Source: Pegea sp. RAD2-039 (taxonomy: Eukaryota; Chordata; Thaliacea; Salpida; Salpidae). From it: 64,000 bases of DNA. This document shows positions 60,237 through 64,000 of this stretch, one piece after another. The stretch lies in assembly GCA_034620365.1 (NCBI GenBank), contig JAQGEQ010000071.1:6014001-6078000 (forward strand). The letters run 5' to 3'. The notes beneath the pieces were generated by a model, which saw only the letters and a list, made by a program, of their open reading frames with translations, made no database searches and was not told where the DNA came from. Each line of letters starts with the position of its first letter. Position 1 is the stretch's first letter. The translations under genes and the position numbers were made by a program.

Positions 60237-62055
60237 ATGTGGAAAGCGGTTATTTTGATTGGTGGTCCTGACAAAGGTTTGCTTCAAAAAATCAATTTTG
60301 ATAAAATTTTCATTTTTCAATGTCATCTAGGAACCCGTTTTCGACCCCTTTCTTTAGGAATAGCGAAACCTCTGTTTCCAGTCGCTGGTTTACCGATGGT
60401 TCGACATCATATCGAAACTTGTTCAATGGTTTGTTTATTCAAATTTGAAATCTACAAATTAAGTTGTTATTAATTAAACTAAAACAACTTGTCGAGTTTG
60501 TGTCAAGCACTTTTAAGCATTTCCAAGTGTCCAACTCTCTTGTAAATCAACATCAATGAAAGAATATTTGTTTCTAGGTCCCGGAGATCCGGGAAGTCCT
60601 GCTGATTGGATTTTATCCGATTGAAGAATTGAAAGTTTTTGTTGAAGCTATGAAAAAAGAGTATGATTTGAATATCAGGTGATTTGAAAGGATTTGATGA
60701 TGAGTTTGTAGATTTGATGAAATCATTTCAGGTATTTGATGGAGTTTACTTCGTTGGGAACAGCTGGAGGGATTTATCATTTTCGAGATCAGATCAGACT
60801 CGGTAACCCTGAAGGGTTCTTCGTCATCAACTCAGATGTTTGTTGCAACTTCCCGCTCAAAGACATCATTAACTTTCATGTGGATCAAACTAGTGATGGA
60901 ATCACACTAGTAGCGACTCATGTAAGACGTCATCATCGCCTGATTCACTTCAACTACTTCTTTTCTTTTAAGTCTTCTGATGAAGAGTCACTGAATTACG
61001 GTTGTGTCGTCGAGAAGCAGTTTTCTGGTGAAGTGGCGCATTATGTAGAAAAGCCAGAAACGTTTGTCAGTTCGCTCATTAACTCCGGGTTATATGTCTT
61101 CTCAGTTAGTATCTTAAAAGATCTGGGAGCTATTGTGGAAGAACATTCATTTGCAAATGACGGTGGTGTCACGTGAGTACTTTTCTGTTTAACTTGCAAA
61201 TCTTTCAATGGATTTGTTTATAGTTCGGAACCTGTAGAAAGTATCTCGTTAGAAAAAGAAATTATCAAACCATTAGCTGGTTCAGGAAAGCTTTTTGTTT
61301 ATAAAATTAGTGAAGAATGGACTCAGATTAAATCAGCAGCGTGAGTTCTACACAAGTTCGATGAACAACCACTTCTGATATTCAGCAATTCATCTTTAGA
61401 TCTGCAATCCACGCCAACAAGCTTCTTCTGTCGGTTTATCGAAGTAGTCACCCTAACCGATTGGTTCAAAACAAACCTGACGGACCTGTTATAAGAGGTT
61501 AGAGATGAATCATCATCACAACTTCTTCATCTAAACAACCACAGGTGACGTTTTCATCCACAAATCAGCTAAAGTAGATCCATCTGCTGTTCTTGGTCCA
61601 AATGTTAGTGTCAGTGAAAATGTGGTAATTGGACAAGGTGTTAGAGTTTCAAATTCTATTGTTCTATCTGGTTCAGTTTTAGAGGTAATAATTAATTGAT
61701 CACATCAACTTTTTATTTGATGATTTTTTTAGGATAATTGTTGTGTTTTAAACTCGATTATCGGTTGGGAATCTTCAGTTGGTTGCTGGGCTAGAATTGA
61801 TGGTACATCTCATTTCCCTAACCCAAATGTGAAAAACGCCAAAATGGTCAGTGACGGGTTATTTACATCTGATGGTCGCTTAGTGCCTTCAATCACTGTG
61901 TTAGGTAAGATAAATTCGAAACGAAACACTTTTAAACTGTTTGATCTTTAACAGGGCGTCAAGTGAAGATCGATCCTGAGATAGTGATCCTGAATAGCAT
62001 CATCCTTCCAAACAAGAAGTTGACTGCAAGTTCTAAAAATCAGATCCTTCTGTAG
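60237..62055 (+). CDS. GMPPA: Mannose-1-phosphate guanylyltransferase regulatory subunit alpha
   Basis: GMPPA is the allosteric, GDP-mannose-sensing partner of the catalytic GMPPB. Ten exons: 60237-60276, 60331-60428, 60578-60678, 60733-60921, 60973-61172, 61224-61340, 61400-61497, 61545-61684, 61733-61904, 61955-62055. The N-terminal nucleotidyltransferase fold starts [20 protein letters not shown] and continues with [25 protein letters not shown] and LNYGCVVE. The C-terminal left-handed beta-helix (hexapeptide repeats) shows [20 protein letters not shown] and [17 protein letters not shown]. The end KNQILL resembles human TNQIIL. It is about 418 residues (human 420). Introns are mostly 50-60 bp. 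It may share a transcript with ATG7, given the short gap. Confidence 0.95.
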
Positions 62056-62490
62056 ATCCGTGATCTTCATCATATTTAAAATCACATTCCTTCCATCAGC
62101 TAGCTATTTGTATCAAATATTTTAAAACTGTTTCAACTAACAACACAAATTCTTCAAGCTTTTTATCAAATATTCAACTAACTTTTCTTCAAACTTGTTG
62201 ATTTTATTACAAATTTCAATGAGGACTGTTTCACAAATATCTATCTCGCTTCAATCTAATAAAATCTGTATCTGAACTCGTTCAAGTTAGCATGAAAGTA
62301 ATTTTTAGTTGCCATCATGTGAGCTAACAACCAAGCAAAAAGTAGCATTGAACTCTTAAGGTTATTTGAGGCAGTTAAAAGTTAATATTTATCAGTGTCC
62401 GAGAATGGAGGATACATGAAAATGGAATCTTAAGATTAATCACTTTGATGTTGAGAGCTTTCAGCCCCTGTCAAGCCAATATGCATTTAT
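62056..62490. other. 3' flank of GMPPA
   Basis: Non-coding sequence between the GMPPA stop and the satellite; nothing else was seen. Confidence 0.5.
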
Positions 62491-64000
62491 TCTTGAACAA
62501 CTTCAGTTACAACGAGGATTTTAGAATCTTATTCTTTGAACAACTTCACAACGTTTTAGAATCTTATTCTTTGAACAACTTCAGTTACAGATTTTAGAAT
62601 CTTATTCTTTGAACAACTTCAGTTACAACGAGGATTTTAGAATCTTATTCTTTGAACAACTTCTGTTACAACGAGGATTTTAGAATCTTATTCTTTGAAC
62701 AACTTCAGTTACAACGAGGATTTTAGAATCTTATTCTTTGAACAACTTCAGTTACAACGAGGATTTTAGAATCTTATTCTTTGAACAACTTCAGTTACAA
62801 CGAGGATTTTAGAATCTTATTCTTTGAACAACTTCTGTTACAACGAGGATTTTAGAAACTTATCTTATTCTTTGAACAACTTCAGTTACAACGAGGATTT
62901 TAGAATCTTATTCTTTGAACAACTTCAGTTACAACGAGGATTTTAGAATCTTATTCTTTGAACAACTTCAGTTACAACGAGGATTTTAGAATCTTATTCT
63001 TTGAACAACTTCTGTTACAACGAGGATTTTAGAATCTTATTCTTTGAACAACTTCTGTTACAACGAGGATTTTAGAATCTTATTCTTTGAACAACTTCAG
63101 TTACAACGAGGATTTTAGAATCTTATTCTTTGAACAACTTCAGTTACAACGAGGATTTTAGAATCTTATTCTTTGAACAACTTCTGTTACAACGAGGATT
63201 TTAGAATCTTATTCTTTGAACAACTTCAGTTACAACGAGGATTTTAGAATCTTATTCTTTGAACAACTTCAGTTACAACGAGGATTTTAGAATCTTATTC
63301 TTTGAACAACTTCAGTTACAACGAAGATTTTAGAATCTTATTCTTTGAACAACTTCTGTTACAACGAAGATTTTAGAATCTTATTCTTTGAACAACTTCA
63401 GTTACAACGAGGATTTTAGAATCTTATTCTTTGAACAACTTCAGTTACAACGAGGATTTTAGAATCTTATTCTTTGAACAACTTCAGTTACAACGTGGAT
63501 TTTAGAACCTTATTCTTTGAACAACTTCAGTTACAACGAGGATTTTAGAATCTTATTCTTTGAACAACTTCAGTTACAACGAGGATTTTAGAATCTTATT
63601 CTTTGAACAACTTCTGTTACAACGAGGATTTTAGAATCTTATTCTTTGAACAACTTCAGTTACAACGAGGATTTTAGAATCTTATTCTTTGAACAACTTC
63701 AGTTACAACGAGGATTTTAGAATCTTATTCTTTGAACAACTTCAGTTACAACGAAGATTTTAGAATCTTATTCTTTGAACAACTTCTGTTACAACGAGGA
63801 TTTTAGAATCTTATTCTTTGAACAACTTCTGTTACAACGAGGATTTTAGAATCTTATTCTTTGAACAACTTCAGTTACAACGAGGATTTTAGAATCTTAT
63901 TCTTTGAACAACTTCTGTTACAACGAGGATTTTAGAATCTTATTCTTTGAACAACTTCAGTTACAACGAGAATTTTAGAATCTTATTCTTTGAACAACTT
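62491..64000. repeat. 43-bp satellite, running off the window
   Basis: About 35 head-to-tail units of roughly 43 bp, each containing TTACAACGAGGATTTTAGAA and TCTTATTCTTTGAACAACTT. The main variant is CAG/CTG just before TTACAAC. One longer unit lies near 62853 (extra ACTTATC) and one shortened unit near 62550-62590. It continues past the right edge. Confidence 0.96.

Overview
This is an AT-rich eukaryotic (animal) window with spliced genes. I read it as nuclear DNA of a deuterostome, most likely a tunicate. The points behind this are: an ortholog of THSD1, which I know mainly from chordates; many introns of only about 45-60 bp beside others of several hundred bp; several start codons sitting directly behind a splice-acceptor-like T-rich tract plus AG, as expected for spliced-leader trans-splicing; and a eukaryotic-type tRNA-Glu. 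The species cannot be fixed from the sequence alone.

Layout. 1-7.2 kb is comparatively GC-rich and gene-dense: the 3' part of THSD1 (+), a small unrecognised basic protein (-), and an OBI1/RNF219-type RING ubiquitin ligase (-), with two minisatellites. 7.2-12.8 kb is almost empty. 12.8-18 kb holds PRMT7 (+) and proteasome subunit alpha-6 (-). 18.4-32 kb is the most unusual part. It holds a ~27-exon transmembrane protein with an Asn/Thr-rich 7-residue repeat, then two tandem paralogs encoding small single-pass membrane proteins, with an intronless Mis18/Yippee-like gene between them. All of these are on the minus strand and none could be confidently named. 34.5-43.3 kb carries CHRAC1 (+), SLC10A7 (+), a tRNA-derived SINE, tRNA-Glu(CTC) (-) and NTHL1 (-). 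43.3-49.9 kb is gene-poor with one doubtful gene or gene remnant. 49.9-62 kb has a KCTD8/12/16-type BTB protein (+), a 1.5 kb 14-bp satellite, the high-affinity choline transporter SLC5A7 (-), a single-exon ATG7 (+) and GMPPA (+). The window ends inside a 43-bp satellite.

The named genes are mostly housekeeping: arginine methylation, proteasome, base-excision repair, chromatin, autophagy and GDP-mannose metabolism. Two are associated with neurons (SLC5A7 for choline uptake; the KCTD8/12/16 class as GABA-B receptor auxiliary subunits), but nothing shows that they act together. Exon boundaries below were derived by reading frame, splice-site dinucleotides, phase compatibility and recalled family sequence. 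No alignment or RNA evidence was available.
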